64,000 bases of DNA from Marinoscillum sp040218045 (GTDB lineage Bacteria > Bacteroidota > Bacteroidia > Cytophagales > Cyclobacteriaceae): the NCBI GenBank assembly GCA_040218045.1, contig JAVJQA010000040.1, positions 1 to 64,000 of the forward strand, read 5' to 3'. Below the pieces are notes generated by a model. It was not told where the DNA came from, ran no database searches, and worked only from the letters and a program-made list of their open reading frames with translations. Of the stretch, positions 36,558 to 44,882 are shown piece by piece; the stretch's first letter is position 1; every line of letters begins with the position of its first letter. The position numbers were made by a program, and so were the translations under genes.

Positions 36558-36750
36558 CTTTTGAGTGTTTAGTTTGTGATTATAATATTTTTAATTTCAA
36601 CAACCTTTTCAAAGGTATCTTTATCAGAATCTCAAACCATCCTGTGCTTTCATGTACAGAGACAGGATATATTTCCTTTCTTTTGACTCCTCTACCTTAT
36701 AATACTAAGCACTTAGATAAGGTTATTCAATCGATTAAACAAAGAAAAAT

Positions 36751-37194
36751 ATGTTTCTAAAAAGATATTTTGAGGAGTTTGAAATAGGGGAGAAAAGAGA
36801 AACACTGGGCAGGACAATTACTGAATCAGACATTGTAATTCATGCCGGTCAAACCGGTGATTTTTTCCCCCACCATATGGATGCCGAATGGTGCAAGACC
36901 CAGCCCTTTAAAGAACGAATTGCACATGGTACTTTGATCTTCAGTGTGGCTGTGGGCATGACCGCTAGCCACATCAATGAAGTAGCCATGACCTATGGTT
37001 ACGAACGGTTAAGGTTTACAAAACCTGTGTTTATCGGGGATACCATCAGAGTGAAAGTTTCGATCAAAGACAAGAAGGATCACAAAAGGCCAGAATATGG
37101 TCTGATTACGGAATTGGTGGAGGTTTTCAATCAAAAAGATGAATTGGTAATGCTTTGTGAACACATTCTACTTACTGAAAGAAAAGAAAAGTAA
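36751..37194 (+). CDS. MaoC-like hydratase/dehydratase
   Basis: A 147-residue hot-dog-fold protein of the MaoC / (R)-specific enoyl-CoA hydratase family. The hydratase-2 motif is present as QTGDFFPHHMDAEWC, with the catalytic Asp at residue 37 and His at 42, followed by RIAHGTLIFSVAVGM. Enzymes of this family hydrate enoyl-CoA thioesters (including mesaconyl- and itaconyl-CoA). Its stop overlaps the next start by one base. Two CoA-transferase genes follow, so a CoA-ester substrate is likely; the acid is unknown. Confidence 0.88.
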   Translation: MFLKRYFEEFEIGEKRETLGRTITESDIVIHAGQTGDFFPHHMDAEWCKTQPFKERIAHGTLIFSVAVGMTASHINEVAMTYGYERLRFTKPVFIGDTIRVKVSIKDKKDHKRPEYGLITELVEVFNQKDELVMLCEHILLTERKEK

Positions 37195-38339
37195 TGGCTG
37201 AAATTGAGTTGAAGGGAATAACATGGGGTCATAGTCGGGGACTTGTTCCATTACAGGCTTATGCCCAGCGATTTAATGAAAAATACCCAGAAGTATCAGT
37301 GATATGGAAGAAACGGACGCTTCAGGAGTTTGCAGATTTTCCTATAGAAAAGTTAGTAGAGCATTACGATTTACTGATTATTGATCACCCATGGGTGGGG
37401 TGTGCCGATGCTATACGCTGTGTCCTTCCACTGGACAAGTATCTCTCAAAAGAATACTTAGCAGATCAGGATCAAAATAGTGTGGGGTACTCTCACAAAA
37501 GCTACAACTATGGTGGTCATCAGTGGGCTTTGGCAATAGATGCGGCTACCCCGGTAGCCAGCTATCGTGCCGACTTGCTTGCTAAGAATAATCGTATGGT
37601 TCCAAAGACCTGGGATGAGTTGCTGGAGATGGCTCGGCTGGGAAAAGTGGCAGCTCCGGCGATTCCTATTGATCTTTTAATGAATTTTTACAGTTTTTGC
37701 CTGGCTCATGGTACCGAACCATTTCTGTCGGAAGAGGAGGTAATTGATGAAGCAACGGGTTTGAAGGCTCTGGACACCATGAAAGAGTTTTACTCATTAT
37801 TGGATCCTGTGATGTTTACCAAAAACCCAATTACTGTGGCTGAGCTGATGAGTAGATCAAATGACTATTGGTACTGTCCGTTTGCTTATGGGTATTCCAA
37901 TTACTCCAGAGCTGGGTATGCTCCAAACTTATTGCATTATACTGGTCTGGTTTCCTTCAATGGAGAGCGGTTGAGAAGTACACTTGGCGGTACCGGGTTG
38001 GCAGTATCCGAGCATAGTCAATATAAGAACTGGGCAGTTAAGTTTGCTGAGGAGGTGGTTTCCGGAGATATTCAATCTGCACTTTACACAGAGTGTGGTG
38101 GTCAGCCAGGACACTTGGCAGCATGGAAGAGCGAGTCCAATAATGCATTAACTCATAACTTCTTAAAAAATACACTTCAAACACTTCAAGAGGCATATGT
38201 GAGGCCAAGATACAATCACTACCTGCATTTTCAGGATCATGCAGGTGCTCCGATTCAAGCTTACTTGCGAGATGGTGGAGATCCAAAAGAAGTACTGATG
38301 GAAATCAATAGAATCTATAAAGAAAGTAAATCCAAATGA
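37194..38339 (+). CDS. Leaderless solute-binding-protein homologue (family 1), probably cytosolic
   Basis: A 381-residue protein with the fold signature of ABC sugar-binding proteins: LLIIDHPWVGCADAIRCVLP, LDKYL, PKTWDELLEMARLGKVAAP and STLGGTGLAVSEHSQYKNWA. Unlike those proteins it has no signal peptide or lipobox: the N terminus is MAEIELKGITWGHSRG, and the ATG overlaps the MaoC stop, so no leader is hidden upstream. No permease or ATPase gene is near. It overlaps the first CoA-transferase gene by 4 bp. It is therefore likely a cytosolic binding protein, chaperone or enzyme in this pathway. I know no characterised homologue with this setting. Confidence 0.82.
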   Translation: MAEIELKGITWGHSRGLVPLQAYAQRFNEKYPEVSVIWKKRTLQEFADFPIEKLVEHYDLLIIDHPWVGCADAIRCVLPLDKYLSKEYLADQDQNSVGYSHKSYNYGGHQWALAIDAATPVASYRADLLAKNNRMVPKTWDELLEMARLGKVAAPAIPIDLLMNFYSFCLAHGTEPFLSEEEVIDEATGLKALDTMKEFYSLLDPVMFTKNPITVAELMSRSNDYWYCPFAYGYSNYSRAGYAPNLLHYTGLVSFNGERLRSTLGGTGLAVSEHSQYKNWAVKFAEEVVSGDIQSALYTECGGQPGHLAAWKSESNNALTHNFLKNTLQTLQEAYVRPRYNHYLHFQDHAGAPIQAYLRDGGDPKEVLMEINRIYKESKSK

Positions 38340-39466
38340 GTCAGCAGCCATTAAAAGGATTGGTCATATTGGAATTTTGCCAATATCTGTCTGGCCCATC
38401 AGCCGGGTTAAGGCTGGCGGATTTGGGTGCTCGTGTCATTAAGATTGAATCCCCAAATGGAGATGCTTGTCGCAAATTGGCTATAGAAGATCTTTGGGTG
38501 GATCAGGACTCACTCTTGTTTCATACTATTAATAGGAACAAGGAGAGCTATACCGCCAACCTAAAGGATTCTCTCGATCTGGATAAAATCAAAAAGCTAA
38601 TCAGAAAGGCCGATGTGATGATCCATAATTTCCGTCCTGGGGTGATGACCAAGCTCGGACTGGACTATGAGGCGGCTAAGTTGATAAACGAAAGCATCGT
38701 TTATGCCGAGGTAACAGGATATGGAGCCGAGGGGCCATGGAGCAAGAAGCCCGGACAGGATTTGCTCTTGCAGGCACGCAGCGGCCTGATGTATACTTCT
38801 GGCACTCAGTCTGATCCTCCTGTTCCGTTTGGTTTGGCTATTGGTGATATTATCTGTGGTGCACAGTTGGTGCAGGGTGTACTAGCCGCACTGATCAGGG
38901 TAAAGAAAACGGGTAAAGGAGCTAAATTGGAGTTGTCATTGCTGGAGTCACTGCTTGATTTTCAGTTTGAGCTCTTGACCACATACCATACAAGTGGTAA
39001 GCTACCGCAGCGTTCAGAATCACACGGTGGACATGCATTGCTTGGAGCACCATATGGTATTTACGAAACTGCCGACGGACACATTGCCATAGCTATGGTG
39101 CCCCTTAAATCATTGGGAAGTGCTTTGGACGCTCAGGAGTTAATGAGCTATGACCAATCTGATGCTTTTGCAAAGCGGGATGAAATAAAAGGCGTTCTCG
39201 CAGACCTACTCAAAACACGATCTTCGGAATATTGGCTGGATCGATTGCGGAAGGCAGACCTCTGGGCCATGCCATTGACCAACTGGCAGGAGCTTGTATC
39301 AAGTCCAGGTTATAAGGCTCAGCAAATGGAACAGGTTGTTTCAGGAGATTTGAAAACAACAAGATGTCCAATCCGCATCAATGGTGAGAGGATTTACGGA
39401 AAGCAGTCAGCACCTCAACTGGGAGCGGACAATAGGAAAATCGAAAAGGAATTTGGGTTGGTATGA
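38336..39466 (+). CDS. Class III (CaiB/BaiF) CoA-transferase, subunit 1
   Basis: A 376-residue family III CoA-transferase. The start LVILEFCQYLSGPSAGLRLA and DLGARVIKIESP bind CoA; MIHNFRPGVMTKLGLDY is the family signature; the expected catalytic Asp is residue 142 in KPGQDLLLQARSG. These enzymes move CoA between carboxylic acids. It is about half identical, by eye, to the next gene and overlaps it by 4 bp. The adjacent pair recalls two-subunit class III enzymes such as the succinyl-CoA:malate transferase of Chloroflexus. Confidence 0.9.
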   Translation: MSQQPLKGLVILEFCQYLSGPSAGLRLADLGARVIKIESPNGDACRKLAIEDLWVDQDSLLFHTINRNKESYTANLKDSLDLDKIKKLIRKADVMIHNFRPGVMTKLGLDYEAAKLINESIVYAEVTGYGAEGPWSKKPGQDLLLQARSGLMYTSGTQSDPPVPFGLAIGDIICGAQLVQGVLAALIRVKKTGKGAKLELSLLESLLDFQFELLTTYHTSGKLPQRSESHGGHALLGAPYGIYETADGHIAIAMVPLKSLGSALDAQELMSYDQSDAFAKRDEIKGVLADLLKTRSSEYWLDRLRKADLWAMPLTNWQELVSSPGYKAQQMEQVVSGDLKTTRCPIRINGERIYGKQSAPQLGADNRKIEKEFGLV

Positions 39467-40605
39467 AGTTACTTGAAGATATACTAGTCATTGACTTTAG
39501 CCAGTTTTTATCTGGGCCATCCGCAAGCCTTAGGTTGGCTGATCTTGGTGCTCGGGTCATCAAAATTGAGAAGCCGGGAAGCGGTGATATCTGCCGTCAG
39601 CTTTATGTTTCGGATGTAAAGATTGACAATGACTCCACGATCTTTCATGCAATTAATCGCAACAAGGAAAGCTATGCGGCTGATTTGAAGAATGCTGATG
39701 ATCTGAAGAGGATCAAGCAGCTTTTGGCCAAAGCGGATGTAGTGATGCACAACTTCAGGCCTGGTGTAATGAAGCGATTAGGACTTGATTATGAGTCGGT
39801 TAAATCCTACAATTCATCAGTTGTTTATGCAGAGATCAATGGGTACGGAAGTGAGGGTGAGTGGAAGGATTTGCCAGGTCAGGATCTGTTGCTTCAAGCT
39901 TTAACGGGCCTGCCATATTTAAATAACGATGCTACCAGGCCACCAACGCCAATGGGAGTGGCCGTGGTGGATATTTTAGCGGGAACACATCTTGCCCAAG
40001 GTATTTTGGCATCACTTTACGATAGGCTCAATTCTGGAAACGGTGCCCTGGTACAGGTAAGTATGCTGGAGAGTGCGCTCGATTTTCAGTTTGAGGTGCT
40101 TACTTGTTTTCTCAATGATGGACAGCAGCTTCCAAAGCGCAGTGAGTTCAATCATGCACATAGCTATGTAGCAGCACCTTATGGAGTTTATAAAACCATG
40201 GATGGCTATTTGGCTTTGGCTATGGGAGACATCCGGGTGCTGAGTGAATTGCTGATGTGCGAACCTCTGCGGAATTATCCTGATCCTAAGACATGGTTTA
40301 AAGAGCGTGATGCGATCAAGGCAGAACTGGCCAATCATCTGGCTACCGATACCACGCAATATTGGCTTTCAGTGCTTGAACCAGCGGACATATGGTGTGC
40401 TGAGGTGTTGAATTACGAGCAGTTGCTCGAACAGGAAGGCTACCAGTGTCTGGATATGGAACTTATGGTGAAAACAACTTCTGGTAGTTCTGTAAAAACA
40501 ACTCGGTGTCCTATAAGAGTAGATGGCCAGCTGTTGACCTCAGATATTGGTGCTCCGGGGCTAGGCTTTCATACAGACATTATTAACGATGAATTTCTGA
40601 TTTAA
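39463..40605 (+). CDS. Class III (CaiB/BaiF) CoA-transferase, subunit 2
   Basis: A 380-residue paralogue of the preceding protein with the same blocks: ILVIDFSQFLSGPSASLRLA, VVMHNFRPGVMKRLGLDY and the likely catalytic Asp 141 in LPGQDLLLQALTG. Both keep the Asp, so neither is an obviously dead subunit. The two may form a heteromer or act on two acids. Translationally coupled to subunit 1 through ATGA overlap; the following lactonase gene has its own good ribosome site. Confidence 0.9.
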   Translation: MKLLEDILVIDFSQFLSGPSASLRLADLGARVIKIEKPGSGDICRQLYVSDVKIDNDSTIFHAINRNKESYAADLKNADDLKRIKQLLAKADVVMHNFRPGVMKRLGLDYESVKSYNSSVVYAEINGYGSEGEWKDLPGQDLLLQALTGLPYLNNDATRPPTPMGVAVVDILAGTHLAQGILASLYDRLNSGNGALVQVSMLESALDFQFEVLTCFLNDGQQLPKRSEFNHAHSYVAAPYGVYKTMDGYLALAMGDIRVLSELLMCEPLRNYPDPKTWFKERDAIKAELANHLATDTTQYWLSVLEPADIWCAEVLNYEQLLEQEGYQCLDMELMVKTTSGSSVKTTRCPIRVDGQLLTSDIGAPGLGFHTDIINDEFLI

Positions 40606-40617
40606 TCTAAGGAGAAA

Positions 40618-41469
40618 ATGAAAATCATAGACACCCATATTCACATCTGGGATTTAGAAAATATCAAATATCAGTGGCTGGAAGGAAATGAGACCATTCT
40701 CAATCAATCCTACCATTATGATCAGATAGAGGAGGAGCGAACTGAGGTGGGAATAACAGGCGGGGTATTGGTGCAGGCAGAGAACCATTTTCAGGACACG
40801 GACTGGATGCTGCTTAACGCAAAACATACAGACTGGATCAAAGGAGTTGTGGGATGGGTGCCTTTGCTGTCACCGGAGGAGACTGGTGCTGCTTTGGACA
40901 AGTACTTAACCAATCCATATTTCAAAGGAGTCAGACATCTCATTCATGATGAAAAAGATCCCAAATGGCTACTCCAGCCAGCTGTGTTGGAGAGTTTGAA
41001 GATTCTGGCTCAGCACAAAATTCCTTATGATGTGGTGGGCGTATTACCAGAGCATATTGAGACGGTTCTTGTAGTAGCTGAAAAAGTCCCGGAACTGAAG
41101 ATGATATTTGACCACCTCAATCAGCCGCCAATTGCCACCAAAGAAAAGTTTGGCCATTGGGGAGAGCTGATGATCGAGGCTTCAAAACACTCCAATTTCC
41201 ACCAAAAAATCTCTGGACTGGGAACTGCCTCGGGCAATTTTGATAGTTGGACAGGAGATGAAATCAAACTTTATGTGGAGTTTGTATTTGAGCACTTTGG
41301 GACGGATCGATGTTTCTGTGGTGGCGATTGGCCAGTGTCACTTTTGGCAGGCAGCTATACCAAAACCTGGACGACTTATAAAGATTTGATCAGTCAGGTG
41401 TTAACTCCAAATGATCAGGAGAAAGTTTTGAGTCTGAACGCAATTAACTTTTACGGTCTGGAAGCATGA
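40618..41469 (+). CDS. Amidohydrolase (COG3618) sugar lactonase
   Basis: A 283-residue TIM-barrel lactonase, paralogue of the probable fuconolactonase at 9733-10560. Metal residues are in IIDTHIHIWDLENIKYQWL, VQAENHFQDT, MIFDHLNQPPI and FCGGDWPVSLLAGSYT. A strong Shine-Dalgarno (AAGGAG) ends 4-5 bases before the ATG, unusual in this window. It overlaps rhaT by 4 bp. With the Gfo/Idh dehydrogenase at the operon end it suggests a sugar-to-lactone-to-acid path. Confidence 0.87.
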   Translation: MKIIDTHIHIWDLENIKYQWLEGNETILNQSYHYDQIEEERTEVGITGGVLVQAENHFQDTDWMLLNAKHTDWIKGVVGWVPLLSPEETGAALDKYLTNPYFKGVRHLIHDEKDPKWLLQPAVLESLKILAQHKIPYDVVGVLPEHIETVLVVAEKVPELKMIFDHLNQPPIATKEKFGHWGELMIEASKHSNFHQKISGLGTASGNFDSWTGDEIKLYVEFVFEHFGTDRCFCGGDWPVSLLAGSYTKTWTTYKDLISQVLTPNDQEKVLSLNAINFYGLEA

Positions 41470-42503
41470 GTGTACTGGGAGGAGTGTTTTTTCATGGAGT
41501 AGGTGCATCGGCGGCATCATTGTGCTACACACCACAAAAGAAAGTGGTCAGTTGGTCGTGGCAAACTTACTGGTTGGCTCAGGCCGCAGTGTGTTGGTTG
41601 GTCCTGCCTGTGGTTGGTGCTTACCTGACCATCCCGGAATTGATGACCGTGCTCAAAAATGCTCCTGTAGATGCAATGTGGAAATCCTTTGGACTGGGAG
41701 CTGTATACGGTATTGGCGGCACGGCTTTTGGCTTGGCGATTCGTCATATTGGTTTTTCTCTCACTTATGCCATTTCTATCGGGATTTCCTGTGTGCTTGG
41801 CACTTTGTTGCCGCCATGGGTCAAAGGTGAGTTGATGACGGTTCTAAGCCAACCTGGAGCGGAATTCATCATCGCAGGCATGGTACTGGGAGTCATAGGA
41901 ATTGCTTCGTGTGGAGTGGCAGGACGATTCAAAGAGATTGACTTATCACAGAAAGAAGGAGGTCCGGGTAATTTTTCATTAGGTAAAGGATTGACCCTAG
42001 CGATAGCTGCAGGGGTTTTGTCAGCACTTTATGGTTTTTCACTGGATCAGGGCCAGCCGATAGCAGATGTGGCTGCAGAATATGGAGCCGGTCAGTATCA
42101 GGGCAATGTGATCTATATTTTTTCCAATACCGGAGCCTTTATTTTTACTTTGTTTTACTGTATCTACCTACACAAAAAGGAAGGTACTTTCAATGAGTAT
42201 TTTAATCAAGCAGGTGAAAGTAAGCCACTTGTAAAGAACTATCTATTGTCCATTTTGACCGGGGTTTTGTGGTATTCCCAGTTCTTTTTTTATGGCTTGG
42301 GTCACACCCGAATGGGAGACTACAAGTTTAGCAGTTGGGCGATTCACATGATTATGCTGGTGCTGTTTAGTGCGGTGGCTGGACTGCTGCTGAAAGAATG
42401 GAAAGGCAGTAGCACGCAAACGATCATTGCATTGGCGTTTGCACTGTTTGTGTTGATCATTGCTGTGATTATACTTACTATTGGCAACTCGTACGGTTCT
42501 TAG
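41466..42503 (+). CDS. rhaT: L-rhamnose:H+ symporter family transporter
   Basis: A 345-residue, about 10-helix membrane protein of the RhaT (drug/metabolite superfamily) family. Recognisable blocks: GVFFHGVGASAASLCYTPQK, AVYGIGGTAFGLAIRHIGFS, LTYAISIGISCVLGTLLPP and LWYSQFFFYGLGHTRMG. Length equals E. coli RhaT. It is encoded inside the CoA-transferase operon rather than with the rhamnose isomerase and kinase, so its cargo could be rhamnose from GH106 or another deoxy or branched sugar. Confidence 0.92.
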   Translation: MSVLGGVFFHGVGASAASLCYTPQKKVVSWSWQTYWLAQAAVCWLVLPVVGAYLTIPELMTVLKNAPVDAMWKSFGLGAVYGIGGTAFGLAIRHIGFSLTYAISIGISCVLGTLLPPWVKGELMTVLSQPGAEFIIAGMVLGVIGIASCGVAGRFKEIDLSQKEGGPGNFSLGKGLTLAIAAGVLSALYGFSLDQGQPIADVAAEYGAGQYQGNVIYIFSNTGAFIFTLFYCIYLHKKEGTFNEYFNQAGESKPLVKNYLLSILTGVLWYSQFFFYGLGHTRMGDYKFSSWAIHMIMLVLFSAVAGLLLKEWKGSSTQTIIALAFALFVLIIAVIILTIGNSYGS

Positions 42504-42506
42504 TAA

Positions 42507-43571
42507 ATGGAAAAATACGGCATCATATTACCTGAAACACAGCTTCCAATCTTCATTATTGGAGCAGGGGGAATTGTCCGTGATGCGCATTTACCAGCTT
42601 ATCAATTAGTTGACTTTCCGGTTATGGGGATTTTTGATCTGGATCAGCAGAAGTCAATAGTACTCCAAAAGAACTCCAACATTGGATCGGTTTATCAATC
42701 TATTGGTGAGATGGTGGATGCAGCTGGTATCGACTGCATTTATGACGTGGCGGTGCCAGGGAGTGCGGTGTTGTCAGTTTTGGAGCAGTTGCCTGACAGA
42801 AGCAATGTGCTTATTCAAAAGCCAATGGGCGAGCATCTGTATCAGGCTAAACAAATCCTTGAGCTATGTGAAACGAAGCAATTGTGTGCAGGAATCAATC
42901 TCCAGCTTCGCTATGCGCCGTTCATCAATGAAGCTCGGAAAATGATTGATGAGGGTGAGATTGGAGAGCTCACAGATATTGAGATCAATGTGAATGTCTT
43001 CACGCCTTGGCACCTGTGGGATTTTCTGTTTTCGGCTGAAAGAGTTGAAATCCTTTATCACAGCATTCATTATGTTGATTTGGTTCGGTCATTCCTGGGA
43101 AATCCCCAAAGTGTTTTTGCCAAGACAACCAAACATCCAAAAATGAAAGAATTGGCGTCAGTTCGTACAAATATGATCCTGGATTATGGAGAGATGGTTC
43201 GAGCGAATATACTGACCAATCACGCCCATGATTTCGGGTTAGAGAATCAACAGTCCTACATCAAGTTTGAAGGAACCGAAGGAGCGATCAAGGTCGAGTT
43301 TGGCGTATTAAAAAACTATCCAAAGGGAGAACCTGATCACTTTCAGTATGTAAAAGCAGAAGAAGGAAAATCTCCAAAATGGAAATCTAAACCCATCAAT
43401 GGAACTTGGTTTCCACATGCATTTATTGGCTCCATGGCTCAGGTGATGCGAGCTGCTACGGGAGAAATACAACAACCCGACAATTCGGTTCAGGATTGTA
43501 TCCACACGATGGCGGCTGTGGAAGCTGCCTATCAGTCAAGTGAGCAGGGTGGTGTTAGGCCATCGTATTAA
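42507..43571 (+). CDS. Gfo/Idh/MocA-family NAD(P)-dependent dehydrogenase
   Basis: A 354-residue oxidoreductase. The Rossmann motif is IFIIGAGGIVRDAHLPAY; the usual EKP is QKP (LIQKPMGEHLYQA), and the catalytic His region is VEILYHSIHYVDLVRSFLG. The family oxidises or reduces sugars, inositols and sugar acids; the D-apiose dehydrogenase of the known apiose pathway also belongs here. As last gene of an operon with a lactonase and RhaT it may oxidise the imported sugar. Followed at 17 bp by a three-hairpin repeat. Confidence 0.87.
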   Translation: MEKYGIILPETQLPIFIIGAGGIVRDAHLPAYQLVDFPVMGIFDLDQQKSIVLQKNSNIGSVYQSIGEMVDAAGIDCIYDVAVPGSAVLSVLEQLPDRSNVLIQKPMGEHLYQAKQILELCETKQLCAGINLQLRYAPFINEARKMIDEGEIGELTDIEINVNVFTPWHLWDFLFSAERVEILYHSIHYVDLVRSFLGNPQSVFAKTTKHPKMKELASVRTNMILDYGEMVRANILTNHAHDFGLENQQSYIKFEGTEGAIKVEFGVLKNYPKGEPDHFQYVKAEEGKSPKWKSKPINGTWFPHAFIGSMAQVMRAATGEIQQPDNSVQDCIHTMAAVEAAYQSSEQGGVRPSY

Positions 43572-43588
43572 TTGTTCGGTGATCAACT

Positions 43589-43674
43589 GGATTCAGTTTG
43601 CAACTGAATCCGCGAATAACCTGAAGTTTGTAAACTTCCTCTTCATCACTCAGCTTCAGTTACAAACTGAAACT
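43589..43674 (-). repeat. Three-hairpin interspersed repeat, copy 3 (inverted)
   Basis: The three palindromes appear in reverse order: GGATTCAGTT/AACTGAATCC type (43589-43611), GAAGTTT/AAACTTC (43623-43638) and AGCTTCAGT/ACTGAAACT (43652-43674). The middle and last hairpins carry a few changes. It starts 17 bp after the Gfo/Idh stop codon and only about 0.5 kb from the RAYT gene. Confidence 0.87.
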
Positions 43675-43783
43675 AGTGCCAGCTTATAAAATTATCATAT
43701 AAAAAACCTATGGGTAATTGAGTTTGCTGAGGCGGGCATTATCCGGAAAATGGTTAAGAAATGAACATAGCCCTAGATTTTTG

Positions 43784-43810
43784 GCTACTTTTCATCAATG
43801 GAAAAGTAGC
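43784..43810. repeat. Isolated 10-bp perfect hairpin
   Basis: GCTACTTTTC (43784-43793) pairs perfectly with GAAAAGTAGC (43801-43810) across a 7-base loop. There is no T-run on either strand, so a terminator is unlikely. It lies between repeat copy 3 and the RAYT-flanking repeats. Confidence 0.75.
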
Positions 43811-43873
43811 AATACGGAAAGTCAGAGCATTTAAGTGTACAATATATAAGGTAGCATCAATAGGTGATAATAT

Positions 43874-44095
43874 CCGAGCTCGGCGACAATTGTATTGTCG
43901 TCGCACCTTCGACCTTCATTTCTAATGAAGACTTCTCTAGCATTTTTAAATGCTTTTCGAAGATTAAGGTTACAATGCAATTGTGCCCAATCATGAGCAA
44001 TGTAATTGCACTCAAGCATTAGTCCAGAGATCGGTGACATTTGCAATGTCTCCGCATCTTTGAATTTCATTTGAAATGAAGGAATCTGGTACATA
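43874..44095. repeat. REP cluster flanking the RAYT gene, left side
   Basis: A string of short palindromes: CGACAA/TTGTCG, CTTCATT/AATGAAG-type, AGCATTT/AAATGCT and ACAAT/ATTGT. The 57-bp block 43874-43930 (beginning CCGAGCTCGGCGACAATTGT) is nearly identical to 44768-44824 on the other side of the transposase gene. These are the likely substrates of the RAYT enzyme. Confidence 0.85.
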
Positions 44096-44131
44096 AAAAT
44101 GCTCAATAATTGCTCTCAATCATTTCGTCAA

Positions 44132-44680
44132 CTACTCTAACAGATCTACTTCTATGATGCCTTTTTGTCCGGTGTAGTTTCTGGCACTACTGAATAGGTA
44201 ATGTTCTGGTTCATCTACAAAACCAGCGTTTACGGGATTATAGTGGATATAATCTAGCTTCTGATCGATGAAATGATTGGTTTCGAGCTGAATGCCATGA
44301 TAGCCTTGCTGCCATAAAATATGATCCTGACCTCTTGTGGTTCTGTTGGCTTCATATTTGAATTTATTCATCATCCAGACACTTCGGCTTTCAGGGATTT
44401 CCTGAATCAATTCAATTAATCTCTTAGAAGTGAATTTTTTCAAATCTCGAATTGTGCCTGGCAGGTCGTGGGAATCTTCTGAGCTGACAATAGCATGCAC
44501 ATGACTTGTCATAATTACATAGGCATGTATACGTAGGCCTTTGTTTTTACGACAATAATCTACTGAATCAAGAAAGCAATGTCTATACTCGTTGCGTATG
44601 AATAGTTCAATCCAACCCAATACTGTAAGCGTGATGAAATAGAGGCCGGAGTTATCTCTTATTGAATAGCGGGATCCCAT
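44132..44680 (-). CDS. REP-associated tyrosine transposase (RAYT, Y1/HUH)
   Basis: A 182-residue Y1_Tnp-domain protein. The HUH motif is MTSHVHAIVSS (His 60 and His 62), and the nucleophile Tyr lies in KLDYIHYNPVNAGFV (Tyr 144, or 147). The ending YLFSSARNY is typical of the family. RAYTs cut and join single-stranded DNA at palindromic REP sequences and are domesticated relatives of the IS200/IS605 transposases. The gene is bracketed on both sides by matching palindrome clusters, the expected arrangement. Confidence 0.93.
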   Translation of the reverse strand: MGSRYSIRDNSGLYFITLTVLGWIELFIRNEYRHCFLDSVDYCRKNKGLRIHAYVIMTSHVHAIVSSEDSHDLPGTIRDLKKFTSKRLIELIQEIPESRSVWMMNKFKYEANRTTRGQDHILWQQGYHGIQLETNHFIDQKLDYIHYNPVNAGFVDEPEHYLFSSARNYTGQKGIIEVDLLE

Positions 44681-44711
44681 TTTTTAAAATAATAATAAAA
44701 AAAGCAGTTTC

Positions 44712-44878
44712 GCTAGCATTTTAAATGCTTTTCGAAGATTAAGAGCACAATGCAATTGTGCTCAATCCCGAGCTCGGCGACAATTGTATTGTCGTCGCAT
44801 CTTCGACCTTCATTTGTAATGAAGAGAAGCTGACGCATTATAAATGCCTGTCAAAGATCAAGAGCGCAATGCTCAAGC
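44712..44878. repeat. REP cluster flanking the RAYT gene, right side
   Basis: Palindromes in order: AGCATTT/AAATGCT, GCACAAT-GCA-ATTGTGC, the shared 57-bp block (44768-44824) with CGACAA/TTGTCG and CTTCATT-TGT-AATGAAG, then further degenerate units. It ends at the stop codon of the GH127 gene. Same orientation of the shared block as on the left, so the two sides are direct repeats. Confidence 0.85.
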
Positions 44879-44882
44879 TAGC

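Noticed and set aside
37194..38339. A normal ABC sugar importer subunit
   Set aside because: There is no signal peptide and no permease or ATPase gene nearby.
43784..43810. Rho-independent terminator for the CoA-transferase operon
   Set aside because: The hairpin is perfect but has no T-run on either strand and lies over 200 bp past the last stop codon.
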